Notes: generated from the sequence alone by a model not told the origin. 64,000 nucleotides of DNA from Ampullaceana balthica (GCA_944989445.1 CALYLW010000317.1:548252-612251); one strand, 5' to 3'. Numbered from the stretch's first letter, positions 1 to 37,810 are shown. Program-made: numbers and translations.

Positions 1-1237
1 AACCAATCGAACAATTATATCAACCTTAAAACGTTTATAATTGTATCAAAAAGATTCCCCCACCCCCCCCCCAATGGATATTCCGTGTCGTTTTGACTTA
101 AAATATCTATACATAATCCTATTCAGATCATTTTTAGACACTTGTCATGCTTGTAAAACTCACCAGTTGAAAAAAACGGGAAAGGGGAAGGGGGGGGGCT
201 AACGACGCTCCCCAAATCCCCGAGTCATGGTAACACTCACAGAAACGTGTATATTTTGGGGTAACGGGCAAAAAAGTTCACCGACTACTGCCGTGAGAGA
301 ACCAAACGGAGCGGCCATGACATCACAAATGCTTTGATGTCAACATCAAACGACGCAGGATAACAATTTCATACATTTTCATGGGTTCTCAAGCTTAAGG
401 ATTATAAATGATTTAATTTTCATTTCTTGATAACTTACGCCGACCGGCGTCTGATAGCCTACCGACCGGCTCTTTGAGAAGCACTGATTTGAATTTAAAA
501 GGAAAAAAAGTCATTAAATTAATTGTAAGTGAGCAAATATTTCGGTGGAAGTTTTATTTTAAGTTATCCTTTTGATGTGACGTCACATTTCTTCAACCCC
601 CTCCCCCCCTCGTCACGCATCGTCACAAAAGTGTGACCCCCTCCCCCCCCAGATGCGTGACGTCATTTATGGACGGCCCCTCGTGTGTTTTCAATTTTTC
701 CAAAATATTTTATTAAGAGCCATATGTTTTTATTATTGGCATTAGAAATTAAATTATTGACACATTAATTTTGAAGGTGTCTGCTAGTTTTGGGGGTTAA
801 ATGTTTAATTTTAAGCACCTTTAGTTTAGCCCTATTCTTTATACATTAGTTGCTTTAAAATAATTATTTATCTACAATTTTAAAACGAACGTTATTTAAT
901 TAAGTATGTGTTGATTTTATTTGATGTTTATTTAGTTGGCTCAAACTTACTCTTTAGTGCGTTTAGAATTGTTTTTATGAATTATTACATTAGATTCAAA
1001 TTAATAGAAAAAAATTAAGATATTGGTTAAATGCAATGAACTTTCAGACAATTTATTGATGTAATTACGGTAAAAAAAATGCCTTCGTGACGTATTTTGT
1101 TTGGTCACATGACTTTTTGCTATTTATATTTTCACTCCTGACCATTCACAGACGTTGTATGATAAAATCGTTTGCTGTGGCACAACCGTTGACAGCGAAG
1201 CTGTTTTGTTTTAACACTTAGATTTATATAACTCACC
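1..1237 (+). other. Upstream region of the malic enzyme gene
   Basis: No coding sequence is recognisable. The stretch has C and G homopolymer runs (about 60-72, 188-199, 600-610, 642-650) and a perfect 8-bp-arm palindrome TTTGATGTcaACATCAAA at 333-350. A 10-bp inverted repeat (CGTCACGCAT near 613-622, ATGCGTGACG near 652-661) lies in a C-rich stretch and may belong to a short dispersed element. The promoter and 5' UTR of the malic enzyme must lie towards the right end, but I see no TATA box or initiator that fixes the start. Confidence 0.4.
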
Positions 1238-26763
<25,526 letters not shown>

Positions 26764-27640
26764 TAATATTAGATTCATTGTGGCATACAGATCAAAGTTT
26801 TTTTGTTGAATATAATGTTTGGTTTCATAATTTTGAATTCCAATTCTGGGATACATCTTTAAAGATTAAGAATTTCTATTTAATTTTTTAGAAAGCCATT
26901 ATATTTAATGATAATTTTCTGGCTTGAACTGTTGCAGAGTTTTTAAGACATCACCACTAAGGATTTACAGCATTTTAATAGAATTTTATGTTTGTATGTG
27001 TTTTATTTTGGTGAAATTTAATTTTCTACATCAGTTCATATGTTGGTGCCTCTTAATCATTGAAAAAATTAACGTGCAAAAGAATATTGAGTAATGTGTA
27101 TTTGCTCTTCTGTACATTTAACTGACACAGTTTGATTGACCTCAAGTTTTCAAAGAGTCTGTTTTATTAGTTTTCAAATGGTTTTGTTCAAATTAGATAA
27201 CACAGGTCCAAAAATATAGGGAAACATTCATTGTGCCACAAAGAAGAAATAAATCTGTATTTACGGCCCGCATGCATGCCAGGTTCTGTGAAAGGATGCC
27301 CACTTGTATACTCTACTAGTTATAGTATAGAAGAAATCAAATATTTTTCAAAAACTGTGCCATACAATTATGTGATTTCAATAGTTTCTTTACTATTTAT
27401 TCATTGATTTGCACCATTTTTTTTCTTTTGAAAAATAATAATATTACATGTCTTAATTTTATTAAGACATAGATTGGTTATCATGTTGTGTAATTTCATT
27501 TCTGTTTACAGTATAAATTTTGAATTGGAAATATAAAGTAGCGTTATAAAAGATTGCCATATTCATATATGCGAAAATTGTGAAATCATCTTTTTTGTAG
27601 AATGTTACAATAAAGTTCCAGAGAAACTTTGTACATAATG
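26764..27640 (+). other. ME1: Malic enzyme 3' UTR
   Basis: AT-rich non-coding sequence after the stop. AATAAA hexamers occur at 27249-27254 and 27609-27614, so transcripts probably end near 27270 or 27630. Another AATAAA at about 28026 could give a longer form that reaches almost to the tail of the opposite-strand gene. Exact ends cannot be read from sequence alone. Confidence 0.6.
27609..27614 (+). terminator. Candidate poly(A) signal AATAAA of malic enzyme
   Basis: AATAAA about 850 nt after the stop codon, followed by a GT/T-rich stretch. A likely but unproven cleavage signal. Confidence 0.5.
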
Positions 27641-28132
27641 TTTGGGCTGTAAATAATATGGGGTGTGCAAACCCTTCGTTGCAAGCATTTTAACTTCTCC
27701 TATTGGTCCTTAAAATAGAAGGTAAAATTTACAGAGCAAATACCAGTACCATAGTACTGTAGTTATAGTTTTAGCAGGACATTCCATTTACTCTATGACC
27801 ATTTTATACCAGCAAACAATTTATTTATTTAACTGTGCATTTATTGTCTGTTGAGATATTGGACCAAGTGTGTGTTCTTTCAACAATGTTCTTTCCTCAG
27901 AAAACAGAACATGTATACATGATTCATGACCTTTTGACATTTTAAAATATTTCACTTTGAACAAATTGGTTATCTTCAAGGATTTTTATTTTATCCCATA
28001 TTTTCTGTGGACCACAACTCCTTAATAATAAAAATATAATCTTTTACAGAAAGCTATTCTTCTGTGAATCTCTTTTATTTTCAACTTGGAATTAGAATTC
28101 AAGTCAACGTAAAAAAATTAATAAAAAACATG

Positions 28133-28138
28133 TTTATT
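28133..28138 (-). terminator. Candidate poly(A) signal of the minus-strand membrane-protein gene
   Basis: TTTATT on the plus strand is AATAAA on the minus strand, about 670 nt past that gene's stop. It faces the malic enzyme tail. Confidence 0.45.
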
Positions 28139-28804
28139 TACCATACATTACATGAGTGTATGTCATATTAAAAACATTCTTTGTTTAAATACAAACTGCA
28201 CAGCAGTTTCAAATAATTATATTAAACAATAGCAGCACATATACACTGAATTTTTAACATTCACAACATAACTTTATTTACACCCCTCCCCCAAAGCTCC
28301 TGTGCCCGTTACCTCCTAGCTAAACCACACAGTTTTCTTAATACTGAAGTTAGAGATGCTCTTTGACAAAATAAGACATTTTTAATGATCTAATCAACTG
28401 GAAACTAAATATTTCTAAATCTGTCTCATAAAAAATTGATTAAAACCTCAAACTAATTTAGATCATGCATGGAAACATGAACAAATATCACTTGTATAAA
28501 GTCTTTAGGAAGTAATCAGTAATATCATTAATTCAAATTTAATACAGATAAAGCATTAGCTCTTGTCATTGTCAACCACATTTATTTACTTATGAGAATA
28601 TTGTTGAACTCTTAAGTATTTGCATTGACAAGACATCAAATTCACATGGCTTTGCAAAATAGAATTGCTTTTAAGAAAAGATTCATATTTCTGTAAAATA
28701 ATCTCAAGTAATAAGAACATTTGGGGACGACAGGCGATGATGAAAAAGAACATTTTGATCTGGAATGGGATGATGTACTTCACTGCTGAAGGTTGATTAC
28801 AATA

Positions 28805-28887
28805 TTATCCGCTACTAGCCCCTGCACGCCGTTGCCTAGAACTTGAAAAACTTGACCTCAATTCTTTCACATCATCTTTGTCTAAAG
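28805..28887 (-). CDS. Membrane-protein gene, last coding exon
   Basis: Acceptor CTTTTAG at 28888-28894. 83 nt encoding the tail LDKDDVKELRSSF... to a TAA at 28805-28807. It is too short to stand as an ORF by itself and is supported by phase and splice sites. Confidence 0.7.
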
Positions 28888-29916
28888 CTAAAAGAAAAAT
28901 AAATTATTTCAAATGAATGAAAATTTCAAATTAAAATTCTGAGACAAATTAATTTTCAAATTAGTCAAAACTTATTCCAAATCACAAATTAATGGAATTA
29001 TTATAATACACTTTTTACTTAGATTTTGCTATATCACTAAAAACATTTAAATTCATAAATTAAGTTTACACTATAAATTCTTTTGCCCAAACTTAGAAGT
29101 GTGCATGAACTTACCGGATTTTAAAGAATCTATCACAAGTCCTGCAGCACCCAGCACAAAGACCAAAAACAGGGTGTAAATAATACAAGTCACTAGGCAG
29201 AAAAATCCCCTATCCTTAAAGCATTCATTCAGCTTAAAGGGTGCTTTCAACAGATAGGAATGAAGACTGGTGTCTGCAGTGTCATTATTATTTGAGTCTA
29301 TGCTTCTGTGTCGCCTAACCAACCTCTGTCTACCTTGAGAGAAACTGGAATGTTGTTGAGTTGTGGCAGTTTCTGCTGATATTGTCCTGTCAACAAATAC
29401 TTCACCACTGCTGCTGAGCAGGTTTTCTGGTGGAATGCCGACATTTGATTTAATATTTTCAGAAACATTTAATGAAGATTCATCTGTATCACAGTCATTG
29501 GAGTTGTTTTCCCACTGAGGATTTAATCTAACACTAAGGTTTGATGAAATGTCAGATGCAGGTAAGGAAACTGGAGGAGTATTGTCGTCCTCTGCATCTT
29601 CATTGTCAGAACTGTTAAAACCACTGTCATCATAAAGCAAATTGGCACAATTTAAATAAGGAGTTCTGGGTCTTCTATTTCTAGGTATTTCAACAGTGTT
29701 AACCAGCTCTAATTCATTTTCATCACAAAATTTTATCTCAAGACCTTCATCTTCCGAAGACTGCCTTCTAAGTAAAAGTTTTTTTGCACAATCACTGTTT
29801 GAAGGTGAAGATATATCTGGTCCAGAATCAAATGCCATGTCCTGTGTATTTGTAGGAAGTTCTGGTGACACTTCCTCTGTAGAGAGTTTAGTAGAAACCT
29901 TGACTGGGAATTTCAT
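28805..29916 (-). CDS. Unrecognised single-pass membrane protein, two coding exons, 294 aa
   Basis: Coding exons 29915..29115 (from ATG at 29916) and 28887..28805 join through a GTAAGT donor and a TTTCTTTTAG acceptor in matching phase, giving 294 aa and a TAA stop. Residues 1-230 are hydrophilic, rich in Ser, Asp, Glu and Asn, and probably disordered, with a basophilic-kinase-like site (RRQSS) and acidic runs (SSDNEDAEDD). A stretch of about 25 hydrophobic residues (LVTCIIYTLFLVFVLGAAG) near 240-262 is a single membrane helix. A tail of about 30 residues ends Ser/Arg-rich. There is no N-terminal signal peptide, so a cytoplasmic N-terminus and a near-C-terminal anchor are inferred. I do not recognise the family. 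A long open frame, clean splice sites and non-repetitive content support a real gene. Confidence 0.75.
29115..29916 (-). CDS. Membrane-protein gene, first coding exon
   Basis: 802 nt: 267 codons plus one base. The start is the first ATG of the frame. The exon continues upstream as 5' UTR to an acceptor (CCTTTTTCAG) at about 30040. The donor CCG|GTAAGT is at 29114. Confidence 0.75.
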
Positions 29917-30039
29917 GATGCCCTTTATCTTATCTATAAAATATCCTCATCCAAATATACTTGAGTTTGAGAAGCTTTATTTTATTTTTAAAAAACAACA
30001 GCTAAGAAGAATGCTCCCTCGTGAATTTTATGTTGGTGT
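29917..30039 (-). other. 5' UTR part of the membrane-protein exon
   Basis: Runs from the acceptor at 30040-30041 to the ATG. It has in-frame stops and no coding signal. Confidence 0.5.
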
Positions 30040-30765
30040 CTGAAAAAGGAAAGTTAATATAAAAAATATAATAAATATAAAATATAATCTTGACTTAGGC
30101 CTAAATGTAAATAAATATTGGTTGTTAGATAATCAGATCATCCTCTAAATGTATGTTATATAATAAATGACATAAATATATGTAACATATATAATATATA
30201 TTTAAAATAAGATTGCTTTTTATAATTAAGTAAAAAGAAAATAAACTAATTACATGTATTCAGTTTATTAAATGATAAATAGTTTCTCAACTTTCCCATG
30301 TCCATTATAATATCCAAAATTCATTTTACTATAATACATAATACAAATACATAATTTGTCATTTGTATTTAATTAGGGTTAGTTAAGAATACCAGGTACT
30401 TAATATCAAACACAGTACATGTACATAACTATAACAGTACAATTACAGAGTTAAAGTTAAAGCAAAGGCAATTGATACCAAGTCCCACGTTGATCTTATT
30501 ACATTTTATAATTATTTTAACCTTTCTAAGAATCTAAGAAATTTTCTAACCAGCAAGGTCCACTTTCTTTTTACCTTTAAAATCTTAAGTTATTATTATT
30601 ATACTTTGATGACAATTCAATAATGACATTTTTTTTTAAAATAGGTACCTAGACCTAGGCGACCTAGCCCAATTTATACAGTCAAATCAAATGATGAATA
30701 GTGTCTGAATAGTCTTTTATTTTATTTACATAAAAATAAATATTACTACATTGCAATGACAATAC

Positions 30766-30960
30766 CTTTTCGTCGGCTTTGAATTTTCTCTGAATTTGAT
30801 ATCCTAATCCAAGTCACAACGATGATCCGAAGATGAAGAATTTTGACAGCTTTAAGTTTAAGACTGAACTGTTGCAACCCTCAGGTCCACACTTTCAATG
30901 CACTGACTTGCCAACCCACTACAGGAGATCTATTTACGCTAAGCTTCACGGCCTGTTCAC
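30766..30960 (-). other. Probable non-coding first exon and promoter side of the membrane-protein gene
   Basis: On the minus strand a good donor, AAAAG|GTATTG, sits at 30765-30766 and would splice to the acceptor at 30040. The stretch above it (to about 31040) is less AT-rich than its surroundings and has a CCAAT sequence near 31020. The exon's upstream end is a guess. Confidence 0.4.
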
Positions 30961-31040
30961 GAGGCAGTCACGAACGGGAGTTTCCGAAACTTAACGATTC
31001 GTCGCTACAATTTATGCAGCCAATCAGCGCAAACGCGATG

Positions 31041-33280
31041 TATAATTGTATTTGTGAATCTTTTTTACCATGCCAAGGTGAGGGATCAAAGTCCAATATT
31101 TTCAGTAGTGACTGGGGACAATGATTTATATGAACCATGCCAAGTTCACGCATAGCCAGGTTAGAGTTACGTTGAAAATATACCTTGGACTACAAAAGTA
31201 CAATTTCTGGTAAGAAGCATGGGTCCAAACTGTCTACACGGTAAAGTTAAGAACAATGAAGGCCTACGTGCCGTGACTCAAAGTCAAAGACTAAGACGAT
31301 CCCTAAAGACTTAGGTATCTTTATAAATGGACTTAGATGTCGGAATATTTAGGGATGAGCGTTTTGGGCTTCTATTATAGCCATAATTAGAGTGGAAAAT
31401 AAGCCAGACTAAAAATGGGAAATTGATATATAATATTATTATATACCTTAGCTCTGGATAGTTTGAAAAAAAGATGGTGCAAGCCATTTTCATAATATCA
31501 ATATGTATGTCCCTTGGCCTTGGCATTAATTGACCCCCCCCCCAACACACACACACTGATTTTGATATCATGAAGGAATTCCCCAAAATATATATAATAT
31601 TAGTAATAAAGACGATGTAGGTAACCATCATTTGTACTCTTTTAATAAAGTGTCTTTATACAAGAACTTTAAAAACATAATTTTAATTTTGCGCAAGGTA
31701 TACATAATGTATATATTATACTCAATGGGGGTCATAGTAGGACCCAAAAAAAAAGCAATAAATTACTAAATACATTAAATCTACTAATTATAATCAATAC
31801 ATTACAAGGGCGGGAATTATTTTGGTGGAATTTGGTAATGCGGAAAAAATCCAAAGAGTTACTTTTACTCTTCATGACACAAAAAAATATTTTTTTTTAA
31901 AAATTATATTTTAAAAAATTCATTAAAAAATTAGAATTAGTTTTCTTTAGCACAACGGTCATATCTTATAAATTTCATTTATATTATACTATTTTATGAA
32001 GTGCTGGGCGCAGTCCTTCAAACATTCGGTTCCACGGAGGATGTGATTCACTCATCAGTGCATCTACTAGTAAACTATCAGTAAACTACCAGAAAACTAG
32101 TAGTAAACTATTTCTGTTTATTGATTCTCTCGACCAACAAGCCCATTCATAAATATTTTTCACATGGCAGACGACGCAAGAAGTAAACGGACAACTCTAA
32201 ATGAACAACGTAAACCACGGAGCCAGGAAATGGACCAATGTTTGGTCTCCAGTGAAGTTGAATGTCCTGTCATAAAGACATGCTTTAACTGCGTGACGGG
32301 ACCTCGATATGGAAACACCTCATGTAAAATACCCTTAGAACACTTGTTGCACTGAACGCATATCTGCTGTCAGTCACGTAATGCATGACTCTAACTTCGT
32401 AACATTCATTGTTAGTTTATCTTTTGCAGTTGTCTATTCCGCCATAATTTCCTATTCCGCCATAATTTCCTATTCCGGATCTCGAAATTATTTGTGTGAA
32501 CAATTATTGACGGACTTTGGCACTGGAGACTGAATGAATATTCCAGAAAATGCCAACTCCGACACCAGGAGGGAAACAACGACTTTCCATCCCGACACCA
32601 ACACAACACCACCAACACGACATCACAACCACACCAACACAACACCACCAACAAGACATCACCACCACCACACCAACACGACACCACCACCACACCAACG
32701 TCGAAACAACGACTTTCCCTCCCGACACCACAACCACATTAAGGTGAAATTAAAGTCTCTTTCTCTTACGATATTAACGCCTGTTGTTTTATAGTAGCCA
32801 GGGAATTTTTTATTTTTAATTATTAAGCAAAAAACATTTTCATAACTTGCTGATTCTTTGTGTTCGTAATCTGAATGGTCTCGTCGCACTCGAAATTATA
32901 AAATACTTTGTTACTTGCAGTATCGGTTAATGATGTACACCTGGGGTGGCCAGACCTGTAGTAACTGAGAACCATTTTCCAATATATTTTAAAAACTTAT
33001 TTAGAGCCGCATTGAAGCACCACGGGTCATTAAACATGGCTTGGAAATCTTCCAGTAATCCTCGTAACATATCTTTTTTTATAAATTGTACGCTAGTCGC
33101 AATATGAACTAAGAAGAACCTAATGCGGCGCGTGAGCCTCGATTTGGTCATGACCGTTGATGTATACAGTCACCTATCTACAAGTGAAAGCCCGTCGTAA
33201 ATAATAAATGTACAGATCTGTTCTGTATGAATCGTACATAATGAAAAATAAATAATATAAATAAGACCTCGTGAGAAGAG
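31041..33280 (+). other. Intergenic stretch, no supported gene
   Basis: No coding similarity seen. About 32560-32745 is a CA-rich, roughly 27-bp degenerate tandem stretch (CCAACACGACATCACAACCA). A 63-codon frame at 32164-32355 begins in good context but has no known motif. An exact GTTCATATAA-type element was not found. Confidence 0.4.
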
Positions 33281-33374
33281 AGAAAGAGAAGAGAGCGAGA
33301 AAGAGAGGGAGTACAAGAAAAAAATAGAGCGAAAGAGAGAGAGTGAGAGAGAACGAAAGAAAGAAAGAAAGAAA

Positions 33375-33418
<44 letters not shown>

Positions 33419-33565
33419 GAAGGAAAAGAGAGAACGATAGAAAGAAAGAAAGAAAGTAAGAGGGAGAGAAAGAGAGCGAGACAGAAAGAGAGAGAGAGAG
33501 AGCGAGAGAGAGGATGAGCGAGAGAGAAAGAGCGAGAAAGAAAGAGCGAGAGAGAGAGAACTTAT
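33281..33565 (+). repeat. Polypurine tract, GAAA/GAGA rich, about 285 bp
   Basis: Almost only A and G on the plus strand, with (GAAA)n at about 33352-33420 and GAGA blocks around it. No coding potential. Mirror-symmetric purine runs of this kind can form triplex DNA. Confidence 0.95.
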
Positions 33566-33904
33566 TAATTATTTTTTTTAAATTAAAAATTAATGAGTAG
33601 GAATTATTTCATTTGGAGGAGAAAATGACAGAGCTCGAAAAACTCCATCAACACGTCATAAACAATGGAGTAGAGTCCAAGCGTGTTGATAACTTTGTCA
33701 ACTGGTAAATATGGGGTTGATCTCAGTAGAGATATCAGAGACCTGTTATTAAATTATTGTGTTGTCGACTTCGCGATGTTTTCGTCATCTGCGTCTCAGT
33801 CACTGTATCGGCAACGATCTCTAACCCCGGCTACTACCAGGAGGTAGTTATTTAAGTCCACAGTTTTTCCTTACAACAGTCATAAACAATCATGATAAAA
33901 AAAA

Positions 33905-34193
33905 CAAAAACATAGGTGTCACGTGCGGACCGCACCAGGTGACACCGATCCCAGAGACGCCTCTGATAACAAATCATGATAGAAAAAAAAACAACAACCT
34001 GAGGCGTAGCTAGGATCAGAGGTGTCAATGGGGTTGGTGTCACCCAGTGCGGTAGCTCATGGTGTCACCCCTCACGACTTACCCCATAAATCTCCTTCGA
34101 GTCTGCCAGTGCCAAATAGCGGAAACATATAGAATTTTAATTATGCTGTCACCCCTTGTGATGATGTCACCCGGTGCTGTCCGCACCCCCTAG
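33905..34193. mobile_element. Dispersed GGTGTCACC element, copy A (left part, split by a hAT insertion)
   Basis: Contains a strong palindrome near 33916-33947 (GGTGTCAC..TGCGG and its complement) and a block at 34034-34193 that matches 47830-48000: two GGTGTCACCCAGTGCGGTAG units, then a shared CAGTGCCAAATA and a GTCACCCGGTGC end. The right remainder, with TACGCCTCTGAC, resumes after the hAT element at 35510-35545. Confidence 0.6.
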
Positions 34194-35501
34194 CAGGGCC
34201 GGATTTCCGCCTAGGCCCCGGTGGTGGAGTCTTTTCATAAGCCCAAAAGCCTGGCTTCATTATCAAAAAGCTTTATCGAAAATAATAGTGTAATAAATAT
34301 TTTTACTACATTTTGCATACACTGCCCAGTAAAGTGCATGGGGTTCGTTTGTGTTGGTTTGTCATTGTAAGCCGCGTTCTGAGCTGCTGTTGCGATATTG
34401 TGGAGGAGGCTTAGGGTAGGTGTGATAGATTGCACCACCAGTAAAAACGGCAAGACCCTGACTTCCGCCCTCTCCATACCATACACAGGACAAGACACCA
34501 CCCGAGCCAGGATTTGGGTTTCAGATTACATATAATTGACAGGAACCGGGAGAAAAAAAAGTTAATGTCGACTGACTTGACCAGAGGCCAGGGAGATGTC
34601 ACAGGTAGTTTATGGGGACCTGCCAAAGGTTTCAATGAAGTTCGTTTCAATGCCTTTAACTAGATGGCCTTATACAATTTCACCTGCATACCTTTGGTCA
34701 CCGGTAGAGGAAACGTAAGCGTAAAGTCCAGTTCGACGAAGCAAAAGAAAACGAGACCGAATTCTCTGGAAGGGAAAGATTCAGAGATACCATTTATAAC
34801 GTCATTATAGATAGACTAATTACAGAACTACGGAGAAGCGGATCTGCTTATGAGGAGTTAAGTAAAAAGTTTGACTTTCTTACGAAACTACATGTTTTGG
34901 AATCTAAAGACATCCTAGAAGGAGCCAGAAACCTTATAACTTTTTATCCGGGGGATTTGGATAGGACTTTGGAAAACGAGTGTCTGCACTTGCAAGCTCA
35001 TTTGTTATCGAATGATGAAGTTATGGAGTTATCGTCACTGAATTTATACAAATACTTAACGGAAAAAGGCTTTTTGGACATTTATTCAAACGTAGGAGTT
35101 GCGCTCCGAATACTGCTCAGCAGAATGGTCGTTCTCAGCGCCAAGGAGAGTAAATAATTACTTACGATCAAACATAGGAGAAAACGGGCTCAAGTTACTC
35201 TATGTAATGTACATAGAGTCAGAAATAATGAAGTCAATTGACTACGATTACGTCATTCGTTCTTTTGCACAGAAGATAGTTGGTCGTAGGATTCTATAAA
35301 GTTATTCAATAACGTAAGTATAGTAACATAGACTGTATTATTCTAATGTTTATTAAAGTCATTTATTAAAGTCAATTAAAATTGTATGTTCTGTACTAGT
35401 GAATTTAAATTGCAAACTTTCCAAAATAGCTTCGAGATGGTTTGGGGGGGGGGCAGAATGTCAAGTGCCTAGGGGCCATGAGTCTGTTAAGTCCGGGCCT
35501 G
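34194..35501 (+). mobile_element. hAT-superfamily DNA transposon relic, 1308 bp, TSD CCCCCTAG
   Basis: Ends CAGGGCCGGATTTCC and (reverse) CAGGCCCGGACTTAA are imperfect terminal repeats. A perfect 8-bp duplication CCCCCTAG lies at 34186-34193 and 35502-35509. It sits inside copy A of the GGTGTCACC element. It carries a transposase remnant, listed separately. Confidence 0.88.
34708..35297 (+). pseudogene. Decayed hAT transposase C-terminal part (ZMYM1-like type)
   Basis: Open from 34708 (RKRKRKVQFDE...FRDTIYNVIIDRLITELRRS) to a stop at 35155-35157, then continuing in another frame (NNYLRSNIGENGLKLLYVMYIESEI...IDYDYVI). This layout, including YSNVGVALRILLSRMVVLSA, matches the C-terminal dimerisation region of hAT transposases of the kind domesticated as ZMYM1-like proteins. 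The N-terminal catalytic part is missing and there is at least one frameshift. Confidence 0.75.
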
Positions 35502-35618
35502 CCCCCTAGTGATGTACCCCCTGTCCCACATCGTTACGCCTCTGACAGCAGTTAAACAACTCGGTTTTCCTTCACCTGCACATATTTACCAAGAGCTGTG
35601 CCACTATTTCATGTAATG

Positions 35619-35921
35619 CAGTGCTTCTCAAAGTGGTGGTCCGCGGACCGGTGCCGGTCCGTGGGCCACCCGCTGCCGGTCCGCAGAAGCTATCAAGAAA
35701 TAACAGAAAATATAATTATAATCCCTTATTTGTAACCATTAATACTAACCCTATAGAAGATGTATATTTTTCGTTAATAAATACATAAAATAAAACAAAT
35801 AAAATAAAATAAAATACATTTCTCTACCACGTCAGTTGACCGAAAGTAGTTGACCGGTCCCTTGTGCAATCGAAAAAATTCCTGCCGGTCCGCCAGACTA
35901 AAAAAAGTTTGAGAAGCACTG
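35619..35921. mobile_element. hAT-type MITE, 303 bp, TSD ATGTAATG
   Basis: Terminal repeats CAGTGCTTCTCAAA and its complement TTTGAGAAGCACTG are perfect. The 8-bp duplication ATGTAATG lies at 35611-35618 and 35922-35929. GGTCCGCGGACCGGTGCCGG-like subterminal text sits at both ends. Non-coding. Confidence 0.95.
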
Positions 35922-35929
35922 ATGTAATG

Positions 35930-37038
35930 TATAATACTTTTGGCGTCACGGTTTCATTACAAGCCCAGTTAAAGATTACGATTACAAAGCCGACATAAAC
36001 CTATGTTACATTTTTTTCTGGGTGGATTAACTCTCCCTCCCCCCCGGTCAGTTTCGACTTTCGACCTTGAGTCTTGCATCCATTACTGCCTCCTTTATGA
36101 CCAACATGATTGTGTAGGCCATTCAAGTACTTGTACCTTCATATCTTATGGTGGTTTTAGCTATAGAAACTAGATACGCTACTGTTGCTACAGATACATT
36201 TCTTCTTCTTTTGACATAGATTTAAACGATGCATGGGCCCTCTATCTGTCGTGTTTGTGTTACTTCTTTATTTTAAATTTTTTGAGTGCGTGCGTGTGTG
36301 TGCGCGCGCGTGATTGTGTGATTGTGTGCGCGTGCGCGAGCGTGTGTGTGTATGTGTGATGTCAATATTATGACCTCCCTGACTAAAGTTACGTCGTTCA
36401 AAGTCTTTATTTTGATAACCCATTGAGTTAATCCCATGGTATTTGTAGACATCTTCTAAACATTTGGAATCCATTTTGTAAGTGTAATTACATTAGAGTT
36501 AAATGTTATTTAACTTAAAATTTCCGTTCGAAATACATGTATGTCATATCAAATTAATTTGTTTAAAAAAATTAATTCCCTGAATAAAGAAATGAAAGTT
36601 ATAAATATTATTCTAGATGCCATGTCCAAATGTGTTTACACACTTCCGGCTCCGCTACTGTCTCCCTAACCACGTAACCATGGCAATTGTGTAAATATGA
36701 ATTTAAAGTATTATTCCCTCACATGTCCTCCGCACCCAGGATCAAAATATGTGTTTCTTCATCCCATTTACTTTTCCTTCCCTACTCTCCATACATCCCC
36801 TTTGTTTTTTGTCCTGGTCTATCATACTATTCTAAATTCTACTTCCGCAACCGACTTCAATATTTGTGCCCTCACAGTTGATTTTGATGCGTTTTCCACT
36901 CTTGACTTGTTTGTGTCATTTTTACTACAGAATTGAAGAACTCTCGAAAACAAATTTTTGGATATATCAATGCCGGCGAAATCTAAGCAAACACACACTG
37001 CCCATCCCCGCAGCCCGCAGCCAAGAGACAAACCCAAT
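35930..37038 (+). other. Stretch without gene
   Basis: No coding similarity seen. A (GT/GC)n microsatellite lies at about 36285-36355 and a C run near 36043. Confidence 0.5.
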
Positions 37039-37140
37039 CGTTGTTCGCCATGACTATAAGACTAGGGTGCTTGCTAGCATAGATATTGATAGACTAAGTT
37101 TAAACTGAGAACCCTATTCTTATAGTCATGGCGAACAACG
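37039..37140. other. Near-perfect 30-bp inverted repeat with a 42-nt loop
   Basis: The arm at 37039-37068 (starting CGTTGTTCGCCATGACTATA) pairs with 37111-37140 with one mismatch in 30. It could be a tiny MITE or encode a hairpin RNA. Confidence 0.8.
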
Positions 37141-37664
37141 AGATAATCGATTTCACCTACGATTTAACGTTCCTGTCTCATTTTAAACTTTTACATTTTC
37201 ATAAATTTGGAACTAAAGGTCTCTTCTGACTGTAAATTTCAAATTTTAAATTTATTTTCTACTTTTTAGTGCATTTCTTATATAAGACTAGTTTTTAAAA
37301 AGTGTTTTTTAAAAAATATTTTTATTTAACGCCCCTCCTAGTGACGCCACAAGCGCCCACACAGTTATGCTGTTCAGTGCGAGTAAGGTCCAATCGTAAT
37401 CTTTGCGGCCTATCACGGCTGTCTGGTGCAGTTGTTTAAAGTCCATTTCTAATCATGTTGCCGCTCACAGACTATTGTTTGAAACCGAGGCTCGGCAACA
37501 TGGGGTCAAGTCGTCTTTACTTCGTATACTACCCGGGCTCAACAACTTCCGTTAGACTGGGGGCAAAGGTCATGAGGAGGGCTTGTCTGGCTAGCTATGC
37601 AGGGTGTTTTCTAGTGCAAAATATTAACATTTGCAAGGAGTGGGGAATCTTCAAGAATATAGGT

Positions 37665-37810
37665 AACTAGATACGCCCCGCGGCGAAGTATACGCCGCAG
37701 ACATGCTCATGGATAGTGCAAAGAAAGGGGGGAAAGAACGGACACAAACTACAGCACGAATAAATCAAAACAGCTAGAGTGAACGTCGATGGGTTGGGGG
37801 GGGGAAACCA
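37665..37810 (+). repeat. Left arm of a 3.2 kb inverted-repeat pair
   Basis: Begins AACTAGATACGCC and includes TACGCCGCAGACATGCTC and GCAAAGAAAGGGGGGAAAGA. Matches the reverse complement of 40700-40840 with scattered differences along about 140 bp, including the outermost AACTAGA. No flanking duplication is clear. Confidence 0.8.

Noticed and set aside
32164..32355. 63-codon frame with a good start context
   Set aside because: No family features, no splice partners and no repeat relation; too short to support alone.
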